Source: Variibacter gotjawalensis
GTDB lineage: Bacteria; Pseudomonadota; Alphaproteobacteria; Rhizobiales; Xanthobacteraceae
Reading direction: 5' to 3'
Length of the DNA: 64,000 bases
Assembly (NCBI RefSeq): GCF_002355335.1
Contig: NZ_AP014946.1
Location: 883,501-947,500, forward strand
The notes under the pieces: model-generated
The model's input: the letters and a program-made list of their open reading frames with translations, nothing else
Told to the model about the DNA's origin: nothing
Databases searched by the model: none
Part shown: positions 8,027 to 17,530 of the stretch, one piece after another
Layout: every line of letters starts with the position of its first letter
How positions within the stretch are numbered: position 1 is the first letter of the stretch
Made by a program: the position numbers and the translations under genes

Positions 8027-9622
8027 ATGGATCTCATGAAGCGAACTCTTTGCGCTGCTTTTTTTGTTGCAAGCCTCGTTCAGCCGGTCTCCGCGAAGAC
8101 GTTGGTGTTTTGCTCCGAGGGAAGCCCGGAAGCACTCAACCCGCAGCTTGCCACGACGACGACCGGGATGAATGCGTCGCGCCCGATCTTCAACGGTCTC
8201 GTTGAGTTCAAGGCGGGCAGCACCGAGATCCTGCCGGCGCTCGCAGAGTCATGGACGATCTCCGGCGATGGCACGGTTTACACTTTCCGCCTCCGCGAAA
8301 ACGTGAAGTTCCATTCCAATCGCGAGTTCAAGCCGACGCGCGCGATGAATGCGGACGACGTTCTGTTTTCGCTGATGCGGCAGTGGAAGAAGGATCACCC
8401 GTTTCACAACGTCTCGGGCGCGCATTACGACTACTTCAAGGATATGGGTATTGAGAAGCTGTTGCGATCGATCGAGAAGGTCGACGAGCGCACCGTGCGC
8501 ATTACGCTGAATTCGCCGGAAGCGCCGTTCCTCGCCAATATGGCGATGCCCTTCAACGTCATCCACTCGGCCGAATATGCGGACCAGATGCTGCGCGCCG
8601 CAGCGCCGGAACGGCTCGATCGCGAGCCGATCGGCACCGGCCCGTATGCTTTCGCGGGCTATCAGAAGGACATCGCAGTGCGCTATCGCGCCTTCGCGGA
8701 TTATTGGAAGGGCCGTCAACCAATCGACACGCTCGTCTTCTCGATTACGCCGAATCCGGCCGTGCGACTGACGAAATTGAAGGCCGGCGAATGCCACGTC
8801 ATGGCGTTCCCTAACCCCGGCGACGCGCGCGACATCGAGCACAACGCGAGCCTGAAGCTGCTGCAGCAGGAAGGCCTCAATGTCGGTTATCTCGCGATCA
8901 ACACGCGGCGACCGCCGTTCGACGATCCGCGCGTGCGGCGCGCGCTCAACATGGCGATCGACAAAGCGTCGATCGTGACCAACGTATATCGCGGCGCCGG
9001 CGCGGTCGCGAAGAATCCGATCCCGCCGACGCTGTGGTCGTACAACGACGCGATCAAGGACTACGCCTACGATCCGGGCGGCGCGCAACGCTTGCTCAAC
9101 GAAGCGGGCCGCGGCAACGGCTTCGAGACGGAGCTTTGGTATATGCCGGTGAGCCGGCCGTACGCATCCGACAGCCGCCGCGCGGCCGAGATGATCCAGG
9201 CCGATCTCGCACGCATCGGCGTTCGCGTGACGCTGAAAACCGCCGAATGGGGCGCGTATCGCAACGCGCTGCAGGCCGGCGAAACCGATCTCGCGCTGTT
9301 CGGCTGGACCGGCGACAACGGCGATCCGGATAATTTCCTCAACGTTTTGCTCGGCTGCGAAGCCGCGCGTTCCGGCGGCAACAATATCGCGAAGTGGTGC
9401 GACAAGGACTACGACGCGCTAGTGCAGCGCGCGCGCCAGACGATCACGCAGAGCGATCGCGCGGACCTTTATCGGAAGGCGCAGGAGGTCTTCAACCGCG
9501 AGGCGCCGTGGGTCACACTCGCGCACTCCGTCGTCTTTATGGCGACACGGCGCGAAGTGAGCGGGTTCGTGATGGACCCGCTCGGCCGCCATCTGTTCGA
9601 GGGCGTCGATATCGCCGAGTAG
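8027..9622 (+). CDS. ABC transporter dipeptide-type substrate-binding protein (DppA-like)
   Basis: A periplasmic SBP_bac_5 family protein of 531 residues with a cleavable Sec signal (hydrophobic core near residues 8-20, cleavage after VSA). The mature start KTLVFCSEGSPEALNPQL closely follows E. coli DppA, as do EFKPTRAMNADDVLFS, GTGPYAF and the C-terminal GWTGDNGDPDNF. It probably binds short peptides or related ligands. No dpp permease or ATPase genes are adjacent, so it either uses a system encoded elsewhere or works with the upstream kinase. An alternative ATG lies at 8036. Its TAG abuts the smc stop on the other strand. Confidence 0.9.
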   Translation: MDLMKRTLCAAFFVASLVQPVSAKTLVFCSEGSPEALNPQLATTTTGMNASRPIFNGLVEFKAGSTEILPALAESWTISGDGTVYTFRLRENVKFHSNREFKPTRAMNADDVLFSLMRQWKKDHPFHNVSGAHYDYFKDMGIEKLLRSIEKVDERTVRITLNSPEAPFLANMAMPFNVIHSAEYADQMLRAAAPERLDREPIGTGPYAFAGYQKDIAVRYRAFADYWKGRQPIDTLVFSITPNPAVRLTKLKAGECHVMAFPNPGDARDIEHNASLKLLQQEGLNVGYLAINTRRPPFDDPRVRRALNMAIDKASIVTNVYRGAGAVAKNPIPPTLWSYNDAIKDYAYDPGGAQRLLNEAGRGNGFETELWYMPVSRPYASDSRRAAEMIQADLARIGVRVTLKTAEWGAYRNALQAGETDLALFGWTGDNGDPDNFLNVLLGCEAARSGGNNIAKWCDKDYDALVQRARQTITQSDRADLYRKAQEVFNREAPWVTLAHSVVFMATRREVSGFVMDPLGRHLFEGVDIAE

Positions 9623-12600
9623 TTAGCTCGCCTGCTGGAACTTCACGGCGGCCTCGAGATCGACCGAGACCAGCTGCGACACACCACGTTCCGCCATCGT
9701 CACGCCGAACAGGCGGTTCATGCGCGCCATCGTGATCGGATTGTGCGTGATGGTGACGAAGCGCGTTGCAGTCGACTTCGCCATCTCGTCGAGCAGATCG
9801 CAGAAGCGTTCGACGTTGTGATCGTCGAGCGGTGCGTCCACTTCGTCCAGCACGCAGATCGGTGCCGGATTGGTGAGGAACACCGCGAAAATCAACGCCA
9901 TTGCGGTCAGCGCCTGCTCGCCACCGGAAAGCAGCGACAAAACCTGCGGCTTCTTGCCCGGCGGCTTAGCGACGATTTCGAGACCGGCTTCGAGCGGGTC
10001 TTCGCTATCGGTAAGTTTCAGCTCGGCTTCGCCACCGCCGAACAGCGTCACGAACAAGCGCTTGAAGTGTTCGTTGACGACTTCGAACGACGAGACGAGA
10101 CGCTCGCGCGCTTCGCGATTGAGGCTCTGGATGCCAAGACGCAACTTCTTGATCGCTTCGATGAGATCGTCGCGCTCGGTCGTGAGCGTCGTGTGCTGCG
10201 TCTCGACTTCGCGTAGTTCTTCCTCGGCGCGCAGGTTGACGGCGCCGAGGCGTTCGCGCTCGCGCCGCATGCGTTCGAGATCGGCCTCGACTTCGACGAC
10301 GTCCGGCAGTTCCGCACCCTCTTCAAGACCAGCCAGGCTCGCGACGCGATCCGGCTCGACCTCGAGCACTTCGATGATCTCGTGTGCGATGTCGGAGATG
10401 CGGCGCTTGGCGCTTTCGAAGCGCTCTTCGGAGCGCACAGCATCCTCACGCGCGCTGCCCATCGCTTCGAGCGCGGCACGTGCCGCACGATCAGCGTCGG
10501 CCTGCGCGGTCTCGCCGGCCTGCAGCTTATCGCCTGCTTCGCGGCGCTCTGCTTGCGCGGTTTCGATCTCGCCGATGAGGCCCCTGCGGCGTTCTTCGAA
10601 TTGCGCCGGAGCGTTGACGAGTTCATCGCGCTCGGTGCGCGTTTCGGTATCGCGCGCCGCAATCGTTTCGAGCTGAGCGGCGGCGCTCTGCTTGCGCTCG
10701 TTCCAGCCATCGCGCTCGGAGCCGATAGCGACGAGGCGGCGTTGCGCGCCTTCGATCTCGCGCGTCAGAGTCTGCGCTTCCGCGCGCACTTCGGCGAGCA
10801 CCGTACGGCGATCCGTCACTTCGGAGCGCGCGAGCGACAGCTCGTGCTCGAGCGTCGAAAGAATCGGCAGCGCAGCGAAAGCTTCGGTCGCGCCGTTTTT
10901 CGCGGCTTCGGCTTCTTCGCGGCTGGTGACGAGACGCATCTGCGCTTCAACGAGCGCCGACTGCCGCGTCGTGATGCGCGACATATCGCGCTCCGCGTTG
11001 GCATGCGCCGTGCGGGCAGCTTCAGCCTCACGCTGCTTTTCGCGCACCGCGTTACGGGCTGCGGTCTCGGCGGCTTGTGCGGCCGTGACGTCGGCCTGCG
11101 CTTGCTCGACGCTCTGGCGCTTCGCGGCAACGTCAGCGTTGGCGCGGTGCAGTTCGTCCTTCACTTCGGCAAGGCGGTTTTTCTGGGCCAGACGACGCGC
11201 CGCAGCAGTCGGTGCAGTCGAGGCGGCCGCATAACCATCCCAACGCCAGACGTCACCTTCGCGCGAAACGAGGATTTGGCCGCATTTGAGTTCCGCGACG
11301 AGACGCGGACCATCGGCCTTCTCAACAACGCCGACCTGCGCGAGCGCACGGGCGAGTTCCGCCGGCGCCTGAACATGCGCGGCGAGCGGCGTGACGCCGG
11401 CCGGCAATTGCGGATCGATTTCGTTGACCGAAGCACCAGCCCAGCGCTCGGGCGCTGCCGGATCGACCGGCGCATTGATGTCGTCGCCGAATGCGGCGCC
11501 GAGGGCGGCTTCAAAGCCCTTCTCGACCGAGATGAGATCGAGAGCGGGCGGCCACAAGCTCTGCACGTCGGCCTGCAACACCTTGGTCAGCGTGCGCGCT
11601 TCCGTCTCGAGCTGAGCGGCGTGCTTTTCGGCAGCGGTCAGCGACGGGCGCGTCGCATCGAAGGCCTGACGCGCAGACGACTGCTGCGCTTCGGCGCGCA
11701 GCGATGCGGCTTCGGCTTCGGCAACGGCGGCGGTCGCGGCTTCGATCGCTGCGGCAAGCGCCGCAATGTCCGGGCCGGCAGCGCTTTCATTGGCAAGCTT
11801 CTGCGTCTCGGCGTCGACTTCGGCAATCTGCCGCAGCACGCGATCGAGACGCTCGTTCGATTCACGCAGCGAGCGATCAAGCTGGTTGCGCTGCGCTGAG
11901 AGATGCGCAAGCGCCTCGGTGCGCTGCGCGAAAACGCCTTCCGCGACGTTGAGCGCGCCTTCGGCTTCGCTCTGGCGTGCACTCACTTCGACCTTCTTCG
12001 CTTCCGCATCGGCGGCCGAAGCGCGTAGCGTCGTCTCTTCTTCGGTCAGGCGCTCAAGCGCCGCGTCAGCGTCAGCAGACAACTTCTTCTCGCGCGCAAT
12101 GTCGTCAGCGAAATGCGCAAGGCGGCGCTCCAGCTCGGCCATGCGCTCTTTCGCGCGCGCCTCTTCCTTGTCGAGGCTGTCGCGCGCGATGACCAGGCGC
12201 TGCAACGTTGCGGCGGCGCGCGCTTCGATGTCGCGAAGGCTCGGCAACACGGCGGCGGCTGCGGTTTGCGCGATAGCGGCTTGCGCCTGCGCTTCGGTGC
12301 GCTCGGCAACGAGACGGATCGCGGCATCGCGCGCCATCTCGCCTTCGGCGATTTCGACCTTGGCGGCAAGGAAGCGCAGGTGAAACAGCGTCGCTTCCGC
12401 CTTGCGCACTTGTGCGGCGACGGCCTTATAGCGGACCGCTTGGCGGGCCTGGCGTTTCAGCGCATCGGTCTGGCTCGATAGCTGGCCGATAACGTCTTCG
12501 AGACGCTCGAGATTGTGCTCGGCGGCACGCAGGCGAAGCTCTGCTTCGTGGCGGCGCGCATGCAGGCCGGACACACCGGCGGCTTCTTCAAGAACCTTGC

Positions 12601-13081
12601 GGCGCGCATCCGGCTTCGCGTTGACGATCTCGCCAACCTTGCCTTGGTGGACGAGCGCGGGCGAGCGGGCGCCGGTCGACGCGTCGGCGAAGAGGATCTG
12701 CACGTCGCGGGCGCGCACTTCGCGGCCGTTGACGCGGTAGGTCGAACCTTTTTCGCGCTCGATGCGGCGCGTGACTTCGAGCAGGTCCGCATCGTTGAAC
12801 GCCTGCGGCGCGGTGCGATCCTGGTTGTCGATGGTCAGGCCGACCTCGGCGTTGTTGCGGGCCGGCCTTGCGCCGGAGCCGGCGAAGATCACCTGATCCA
12901 TGTCGGCCGTGCGCATCGCCTTGGTCGAGTTTTCACCCATGACCCAGCGGAGCGCCTCGACGAGGTTCGACTTGCCGCAGCCGTTCGGACCGACGACGCC
13001 GGTGAGACCCGGCTCGATCTCGACGTCAGTCGACTCGACGAAGGATTTGAATCCGAGCAGGCGAAGTTTCGTAAGCTTCAT
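9623..13081 (-). CDS. smc: Chromosome segregation protein SMC
   Basis: A 1152-residue SMC ATPase that compacts and segregates chromosomal DNA with ScpA/ScpB. The head carries Walker A GPNGCGKSNL (31-40), followed by long Ala/Glu-rich coiled coils. The mid-protein hinge is near 500-640. The C-terminal half-head has the signature LSGGEQ (1051-1056) and Walker B VCVLDEVDA-like residues. Length and domain order are standard. ATG 13081 begins with the conserved MKLTKLRLLGFKSF. The gene converges on dppA with no intervening base. Confidence 0.97.
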   Translation of the reverse strand: MKLTKLRLLGFKSFVESTDVEIEPGLTGVVGPNGCGKSNLVEALRWVMGENSTKAMRTADMDQVIFAGSGARPARNNAEVGLTIDNQDRTAPQAFNDADLLEVTRRIEREKGSTYRVNGREVRARDVQILFADASTGARSPALVHQGKVGEIVNAKPDARRKVLEEAAGVSGLHARRHEAELRLRAAEHNLERLEDVIGQLSSQTDALKRQARQAVRYKAVAAQVRKAEATLFHLRFLAAKVEIAEGEMARDAAIRLVAERTEAQAQAAIAQTAAAAVLPSLRDIEARAAATLQRLVIARDSLDKEEARAKERMAELERRLAHFADDIAREKKLSADADAALERLTEEETTLRASAADAEAKKVEVSARQSEAEGALNVAEGVFAQRTEALAHLSAQRNQLDRSLRESNERLDRVLRQIAEVDAETQKLANESAAGPDIAALAAAIEAATAAVAEAEAASLRAEAQQSSARQAFDATRPSLTAAEKHAAQLETEARTLTKVLQADVQSLWPPALDLISVEKGFEAALGAAFGDDINAPVDPAAPERWAGASVNEIDPQLPAGVTPLAAHVQAPAELARALAQVGVVEKADGPRLVAELKCGQILVSREGDVWRWDGYAAASTAPTAAARRLAQKNRLAEVKDELHRANADVAAKRQSVEQAQADVTAAQAAETAARNAVREKQREAEAARTAHANAERDMSRITTRQSALVEAQMRLVTSREEAEAAKNGATEAFAALPILSTLEHELSLARSEVTDRRTVLAEVRAEAQTLTREIEGAQRRLVAIGSERDGWNERKQSAAAQLETIAARDTETRTERDELVNAPAQFEERRRGLIGEIETAQAERREAGDKLQAGETAQADADRAARAALEAMGSAREDAVRSEERFESAKRRISDIAHEIIEVLEVEPDRVASLAGLEEGAELPDVVEVEADLERMRRERERLGAVNLRAEEELREVETQHTTLTTERDDLIEAIKKLRLGIQSLNREARERLVSSFEVVNEHFKRLFVTLFGGGEAELKLTDSEDPLEAGLEIVAKPPGKKPQVLSLLSGGEQALTAMALIFAVFLTNPAPICVLDEVDAPLDDHNVERFCDLLDEMAKSTATRFVTITHNPITMARMNRLFGVTMAERGVSQLVSVDLEAAVKFQQAS

Positions 13082-13337
13082 TGTTTGGCCTCATCGCGGA
13101 TCGTCACGACACCGTCTTCTGATTGTGCGGCATCGCGATTTCGCCCGCGGCGAATCAGTTGGATCACCCAAGCTGGGCCGGACAATGAATCAATCCGCCC
13201 CACGGCGGCAACCAAGATATTGCGTTATCCCAGGGGTTTCCGCACTGCGGCTAGCGTGTTTGCTGCGAAAAATCAGTGGGATATCGGCCACGGAGGTTGA
13301 CGCGGAAAGTCGCGCTGATGCAGCCGCAACCGTCTCC

Positions 13338-13715
13338 TCAGACGAGAATGATGCGGTCCGAATACGCCGCCACCTGCGCATCGGCCGTCATGAGACGCAT
13401 GTCCTCGACTTCGGCCTGGGCGATCAGGAGGAGGTCGAAGGGGTCGGGATGGAAGGTTGGTAGATCATGAACCGCTACGGTATGCCGCGCGCTGACCGCC
13501 AGTTCTGTGAAGCCGCGCTCGTCTAACGACACCAGCATCTCGTCTAGATCGGCCTTCAACTTGCCGGCGCGGGATTTGATCGCAATTTCAAGGAAGCTAA
13601 CGGAGCTTACAAAAATCGCGTCGGCGGCGATGATGCGTTTTCGGGCCTTCGGTGACAGCCGCCGATCGTCCAATCGGATCCAAAGAAAAATGTGGGTGTC
13701 GAGGAGAAGCCTCAT
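13338..13715 (-). CDS. PIN-domain toxin (VapC type)
   Basis: A 125-residue PIN nuclease, presumed to cleave RNA. The acidic residues of the fold are visible: D6 in LLLDTH, E43 in SFLEIAIK, D94 in DPFDLLL and D112 in TADAQ. The start overlaps the antitoxin stop by 4 nt (ATGA), implying translational coupling. It resembles the COG3744 group of PIN toxins paired with Phd/YefM-type antitoxins. The target RNA cannot be inferred from sequence. Confidence 0.9.
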   Translation of the reverse strand: MRLLLDTHIFLWIRLDDRRLSPKARKRIIAADAIFVSSVSFLEIAIKSRAGKLKADLDEMLVSLDERGFTELAVSARHTVAVHDLPTFHPDPFDLLLIAQAEVEDMRLMTADAQVAAYSDRIILV

Positions 13716-13957
13716 GGCTTTTCGTCATCCCCGAACTTCGAATACATGGAGTCCGGCAGCGGAGCGTCGAAATCGTCGGCGATCCAGATTTCTCCTTTCA
13801 TGTCGCCAAATACGATCTTGTTCTTCGGCTTTTCGAACGGGACCAGCCGCGCGGTCGGAACGCCGGCCTTGGCGATGATGACTTCTTCACCTTTCGCGGC
13901 AGCGTCGATCAGCTTGGAGAACTGGGTTTTCGCCTCGTGGACGTTGAATACGGCCAT
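13712..13957 (-). CDS. Phd/YefM-type antitoxin (VapB role)
   Basis: An 81-residue antitoxin whose N-terminus (MAVFNVHEAKTQFSKLIDAA) is the classic Phd/YefM DNA-binding fold, with a C-terminal tail rich in Asp and Pro that would bind the toxin. ATG 13957 is preferred over ATG 13969 because GGAGG sits 5 nt before it. The pair is probably autoregulated through the symmetrical repeats just upstream at 13970-14006. Confidence 0.9.
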   Translation of the reverse strand: MAVFNVHEAKTQFSKLIDAAAKGEEVIIAKAGVPTARLVPFEKPKNKIVFGDMKGEIWIADDFDAPLPDSMYSKFGDDEKP

Positions 13958-13969
13958 AGCGGCCTCCAT

Positions 13970-14006
13970 GGACTAAGGTTAGTCCACCTTAGTCCACCTG
14001 GACTAA
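13970..14006. promoter_or_regulatory. Operator of the vapBC pair
   Basis: Four copies of a 7-mer in alternating orientation: GGACTAA 13970-13976, TTAGTCC 13979-13985, TTAGTCC 13989-13995, GGACTAA 14000-14006. They form nested dyads immediately upstream of the antitoxin start, as expected for cooperative binding of an antitoxin-toxin complex. The role is inferred from symmetry and position. Confidence 0.8.
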
Positions 14007-14022
14007 ACCCGTCAACGAAAGC

Positions 14023-14673
14023 TTAGCTCTTTCCGGCGGCAGCGATCTGCTGCTCGAGTTCCGGGAAGGTCATCGCGCCCCGGAAAATCTTACCGTTGAT
14101 GAAGAAGGTCGGCGTCGAATTCACACCGAACTTTTCCTGCCCGCGCTGGCGGACAGCATTCACGCCGTCGAGCATCTTCTGGTCCGAAAGACACTTCTCG
14201 AAGGTCTGCTCGTTCAAGCCGAAATTCTTGGCGATGGCGAACAGCGGCGGGATCGGGTTGCGGACGAAGGCCCACGACTGCTGGCCTTTGAACATCGCTT
14301 CGATCGCGTCGTAGTACTTTCCATCACCCGCGCAGCGCGCCACCATGAAAGCGCCGGCAGCCAGCTCGTCGAGCGGGAACTCGCGCAAGATGTACTTCAC
14401 CTTGCCGGTCTCGATGTATTTTTGCTTGAGCTGCGGATAGGTCTGCACGTGGAATGTCGCGCAGTGGCTGCAGGTCATCGACGCGTATTCGATAATGGTG
14501 ACGGGTGCATCCGCCTTGCCCTGAACCTGATCGCCGAGCGGGCCGGATTCGTTGAGTTCTGCAGCGGACGGCGCCTGCGCCAGCACTTGCGTGGCCGACC
14601 ACAGCGGCGAGCCGGCGAATGCGGCCGCGACCGTCAGCAATGCGGTGCCTTCAAGGAAAGCGCGGCGAGTCAT
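14023..14673 (-). CDS. DsbA-family thioredoxin-fold oxidoreductase, Tat-exported
   Basis: A 216-residue periplasmic thiol-disulfide oxidoreductase. The N-terminus MTRRAFLEGTALLTVAAAFA has a twin-arginine motif and ends near LAQA. The thioredoxin fold carries C68-S-H-C71 and a cis-Pro region STPTFFING. It resembles the DsbA_4/BdbD group common in Rhizobiales. Tat export suggests it folds before export. ATG 14673 was chosen because the signal begins there. It is downstream of the DUF721 gene, a usual neighbour. Confidence 0.9.
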   Translation of the reverse strand: MTRRAFLEGTALLTVAAAFAGSPLWSATQVLAQAPSAAELNESGPLGDQVQGKADAPVTIIEYASMTCSHCATFHVQTYPQLKQKYIETGKVKYILREFPLDELAAGAFMVARCAGDGKYYDAIEAMFKGQQSWAFVRNPIPPLFAIAKNFGLNEQTFEKCLSDQKMLDGVNAVRQRGQEKFGVNSTPTFFINGKIFRGAMTFPELEQQIAAAGKS

Positions 14674-14798
14674 GTGGCGAACCCTTTTTCCGTGAGCCCT
14701 GAGTGGGAACAATCCCAAGATACCGAGAAGATATCGAGGAGGTCGGTAGACTGAAATGCAGATTGTGGCAATGCTGCGTTGCAGCTTGCCCGCCGTGA

Positions 14799-15293
14799 TC
14801 ACGTCCGTTTGACAGCTGCCCCGAGCCGGGCCAACGCGTCGCGCAACGATTGATCTTCCACACTCAACGTTTTGGCCACCGCCTCGGTTTCAGCAGCCGT
14901 CGGCGGTTTCGGACGGCTGGGCGTCGCAGCAACCGGGTTTGGCGCTTGGCGCAGCCGGATACGGCCGACAGCGCGCCAGCCGAGAAACTGATTGAGCCGC
15001 TCAAGTATCACGGGCGAGAGGTGCTGCACCTCGATCGCGGCCGGCCCGTCGACCCGAAGAACGAGCGTCGCCGGTTCTGCGGCTTCGAGGCCGTCTTCGC
15101 GGCCCCATTGGATCTTCAAGGGTTCGGCGAGGTTCGCGATCTCATCGCCAACGATCTCGGGCCAATGCGTGACGAGTTCGCTCGACGCAAACCCTTGCCG
15201 CGCGAAGACGTCGCCGAGGCATCGGCCGACGAGATCGGCGATAGGTCTCGGATATGTTTTGCCCGGCTTGTTCATCAGGATCGATTCTGCCAT
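14799..15293 (-). CDS. DUF721 (DciA-like) protein
   Basis: A 164-residue protein with the DUF721 core (HWPEIVGDEIANLAEPLKIQW, VDGPAAIEVQHLSPVILERLN, RIRLRQAP) and a Pro/Ala-rich tail. DciA-type members help load the replicative helicase DnaB in bacteria lacking DnaC; that role is family knowledge. An alternative start is ATG 15275. Its start lies only 12 nt from the divergent mutY start, so promoters must lie within the other gene's 5' end or leaders are very short. Confidence 0.8.
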   Translation of the reverse strand: MAESILMNKPGKTYPRPIADLVGRCLGDVFARQGFASSELVTHWPEIVGDEIANLAEPLKIQWGREDGLEAAEPATLVLRVDGPAAIEVQHLSPVILERLNQFLGWRAVGRIRLRQAPNPVAATPSRPKPPTAAETEAVAKTLSVEDQSLRDALARLGAAVKRT

Positions 15294-15305
15294 TCACGGA
15301 AGCTC

Positions 15306-16415
15306 ATGACAGTATCAGCCGCATCAGTTCGGCGGAAGCCGCGCGCATCTCGCGTCGCCTCTCCGAGCGACGCCCTGCTCGCCTGGTACGATCGTCATCG
15401 CCGCGTGTTGCCGTGGCGTGCGCTGCCGGGCGAAACCGCGGACCCTTACCGCGTCTGGCTGTCGGAAATCATGCTGCAGCAGACGACCGTGAAAGCGGTC
15501 GGCCCATACTTCGCGCGCTTCACGGCGCGATGGCCGGACGTCACGAAGCTTGCTGCGGCACCGCTCGACGACGTGCTGAAGGAGTGGGCAGGGCTCGGCT
15601 ATTACGCGCGTGCGCGCAATCTTTATGCCTGCGCACGTGCCGTTACGGAAGACCACGGCGGTTTATTTCCGCGCGACGAAGCCGGGTTGCGCGCTCTGCC
15701 CGGCATCGGCGACTACACGGCCGCCGCGATCACAGCCATCGCGTTCAACATCCCGGCAACGCCGGTGGATGGAAACATCGAGCGCGTGATGTCGCGCTAT
15801 TTCGCGGTCGACGAAGAGTTGCCGCGCGCGAAGCCACGTATCCGCGAACTCGCGACAAGTCTTCGGCCGGACGATCGGCCGGGTGATTATGCGCAAGCGC
15901 TGATGGATCTCGGTGCGACAATCTGCACACCGAAGCGGCCAGCTTGCGCGCTGTGCCCGTGGCACGATCCCTGTGCGGCGCGGCAAGCCGGCACGCAAGA
16001 AACCTATCCGCGCAAAGCACCGAAGCGCGAAGGCGCATTGCGGCGCGGCGCGGCCTTCTGGGTCGAGCGCGAGGACGGCGCCGTGCTGGTGCGGACACGG
16101 CCGCCGCGCGGATTGCTCGGCGGTATGACGGAAATTCCGACAAGCGCGTGGAGCGCGGACGACAGCGATGCACTTTCGGAAGCTCCGCTTGTCGCGGGAT
16201 GGCAGCGCACTTTGGGCGTCGTGACACACGTCTTCACGCATTTTCCGTTGGAGCTGACCGTCTATGTCGCGCGTGTTTCGCAACGCACGCCTGCTCCCGA
16301 AGGATGCCGGTTCGTTGCGGCCGCCGATCTCGACGGCGAAGCGTTGCCGAGCCTCATGCGCAAGGTTGTGGCGCATGCGCGGCAGGTGAAAAACAAGCGT
16401 GACAGTAACCCGTAA
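15306..16415 (+). CDS. mutY: A/G-specific adenine glycosylase MutY
   Basis: A 369-residue base-excision repair enzyme that removes adenine opposite 8-oxoguanine. Visible motifs are EIMLQQTTV with the catalytic Glu, the helix-hairpin-helix LPGIGDYTAAAI, VDGNIERV with the catalytic Asp, and the iron-sulfur loop C-x6-C-x2-C-x5-C (CTPKRPACALCPWHDPC). A C-terminal Nudix-like domain (about 235-360) would read the 8-oxoG. GGAAG before ATG 15306 supports the start. MutT for the nucleotide pool is encoded at 28 kb. Confidence 0.97.
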   Translation: MTVSAASVRRKPRASRVASPSDALLAWYDRHRRVLPWRALPGETADPYRVWLSEIMLQQTTVKAVGPYFARFTARWPDVTKLAAAPLDDVLKEWAGLGYYARARNLYACARAVTEDHGGLFPRDEAGLRALPGIGDYTAAAITAIAFNIPATPVDGNIERVMSRYFAVDEELPRAKPRIRELATSLRPDDRPGDYAQALMDLGATICTPKRPACALCPWHDPCAARQAGTQETYPRKAPKREGALRRGAAFWVEREDGAVLVRTRPPRGLLGGMTEIPTSAWSADDSDALSEAPLVAGWQRTLGVVTHVFTHFPLELTVYVARVSQRTPAPEGCRFVAAADLDGEALPSLMRKVVAHARQVKNKRDSNP

Positions 16416-16475
16416 CCTTGTCAGGCTCCCGCCCCGATCCTGCCGGGATCGATAAAAAGAGCTTGAGGAAACGCC

Positions 16476-17501
16476 ATGTCGATGTCGAGACGTCAGTTCG
16501 CGGCGGCTGCCGGTGCCGCTGCGCTCGCCGCTTCCGCTCCGCGCGCATTCGCTGCTTGGTCGCCGAGCGAGTCCTATCCGGACCCGAACGTCATTGTGCT
16601 CGATCCGAGCTTCAACAAATATCGCCTGCTGCTCGCCGCCGTCGAACGCATCGCCACCGGCATGCGCTGGAGTGAAGGCCCGGTCTACATGGGCGACGCG
16701 CGCTGCCTGCTCTGGAGCGACATTCCGAACAATCGCATCATGCGCTGGGACGAAGACACCGGGGCTGTCTCAGTCTATCGCAAGCCGTCGAACAACTCGA
16801 ACGGCAACACGCGCGACCGGCAAGGCCGCCTCATCACGTGCGAGCACGATGCGAGGCGCATCACGCGCACCGAGTATGACGGCTCGATCACGGTGCTGAT
16901 GGATAAGTTCGACGGTAAGCCGATCAATTCGCCGAACGACGTCGTCGTGAAGTCCGACGACAGCATCTGGTTCACGGATCCGCCGTTCGGAATTCTGGGC
17001 AACTACGAGGGCCACACCGCGACGCCGGAGTTGCCGACCAACGTCTATCGCCTCGATCCGAAGACCGGCCGCGCGACCGTCGCGATCGGTGACATTGCGC
17101 GGCCGAACGGCCTCGCCTTCTCGCCGGACGAGAAAAAACTCTACGTCATCGAATCCGGCGCAACGCCCAATCGCCTCGTGCATGTATTCGATGTTGCGGA
17201 TGATGGAAAAGTCTCCAACAAGCGCCTGTTCCTCGATGCGCAGGGCGGCACGCCGGACGGCTTCCGCGTCGACATCGACGGCAACCTCTGGATGGGTTGG
17301 GGCATGGGCGGCGGCATTGAAGGCGGCAAGGACGGCGTGATGGTCTTTAACCCAGACGCAAAGCCGATCGGCCGCATCGCGCTGCCGGAACGTTGCGCGA
17401 ACTTGTGCTTCGGCGGCGTCAAGCGTAATCGCTTGTTCATGGCAGCCTCCCAGTCTGTCTATTCGCTTTACGTCAACACGCAAGGCGTCAAAGGCGGCTA
17501 A
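16476..17501 (+). CDS. SMP-30/gluconolactonase-family protein, Tat-exported
   Basis: A 341-residue secreted beta-propeller hydrolase. The leader MSMSRRQFAAAAGAAALAAS is a Tat signal. Family signatures include SEGPVYMGD, NSNGNTRDRQGRLI, the metal-site stretch INSPNDVVVKSDDSIWFTD (first 18 residues) and ARPNGLAFSPDEK. Members usually open lactones. It is followed 29 nt later by RidA and then by a Tat-exported amidohydrolase, suggesting a shared catabolic operon. The true substrate is unknown. Confidence 0.9.
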   Translation: MSMSRRQFAAAAGAAALAASAPRAFAAWSPSESYPDPNVIVLDPSFNKYRLLLAAVERIATGMRWSEGPVYMGDARCLLWSDIPNNRIMRWDEDTGAVSVYRKPSNNSNGNTRDRQGRLITCEHDARRITRTEYDGSITVLMDKFDGKPINSPNDVVVKSDDSIWFTDPPFGILGNYEGHTATPELPTNVYRLDPKTGRATVAIGDIARPNGLAFSPDEKKLYVIESGATPNRLVHVFDVADDGKVSNKRLFLDAQGGTPDGFRVDIDGNLWMGWGMGGGIEGGKDGVMVFNPDAKPIGRIALPERCANLCFGGVKRNRLFMAASQSVYSLYVNTQGVKGG

Positions 17502-17530
17502 AGCCGCTCAAGTTTCAACGGAGAGTTAGA

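Noticed and set aside
10382-11899. 505-residue plus-strand frame inside smc
   Set aside because: Antisense to the SMC coiled coil; no domain resemblance and skewed composition.
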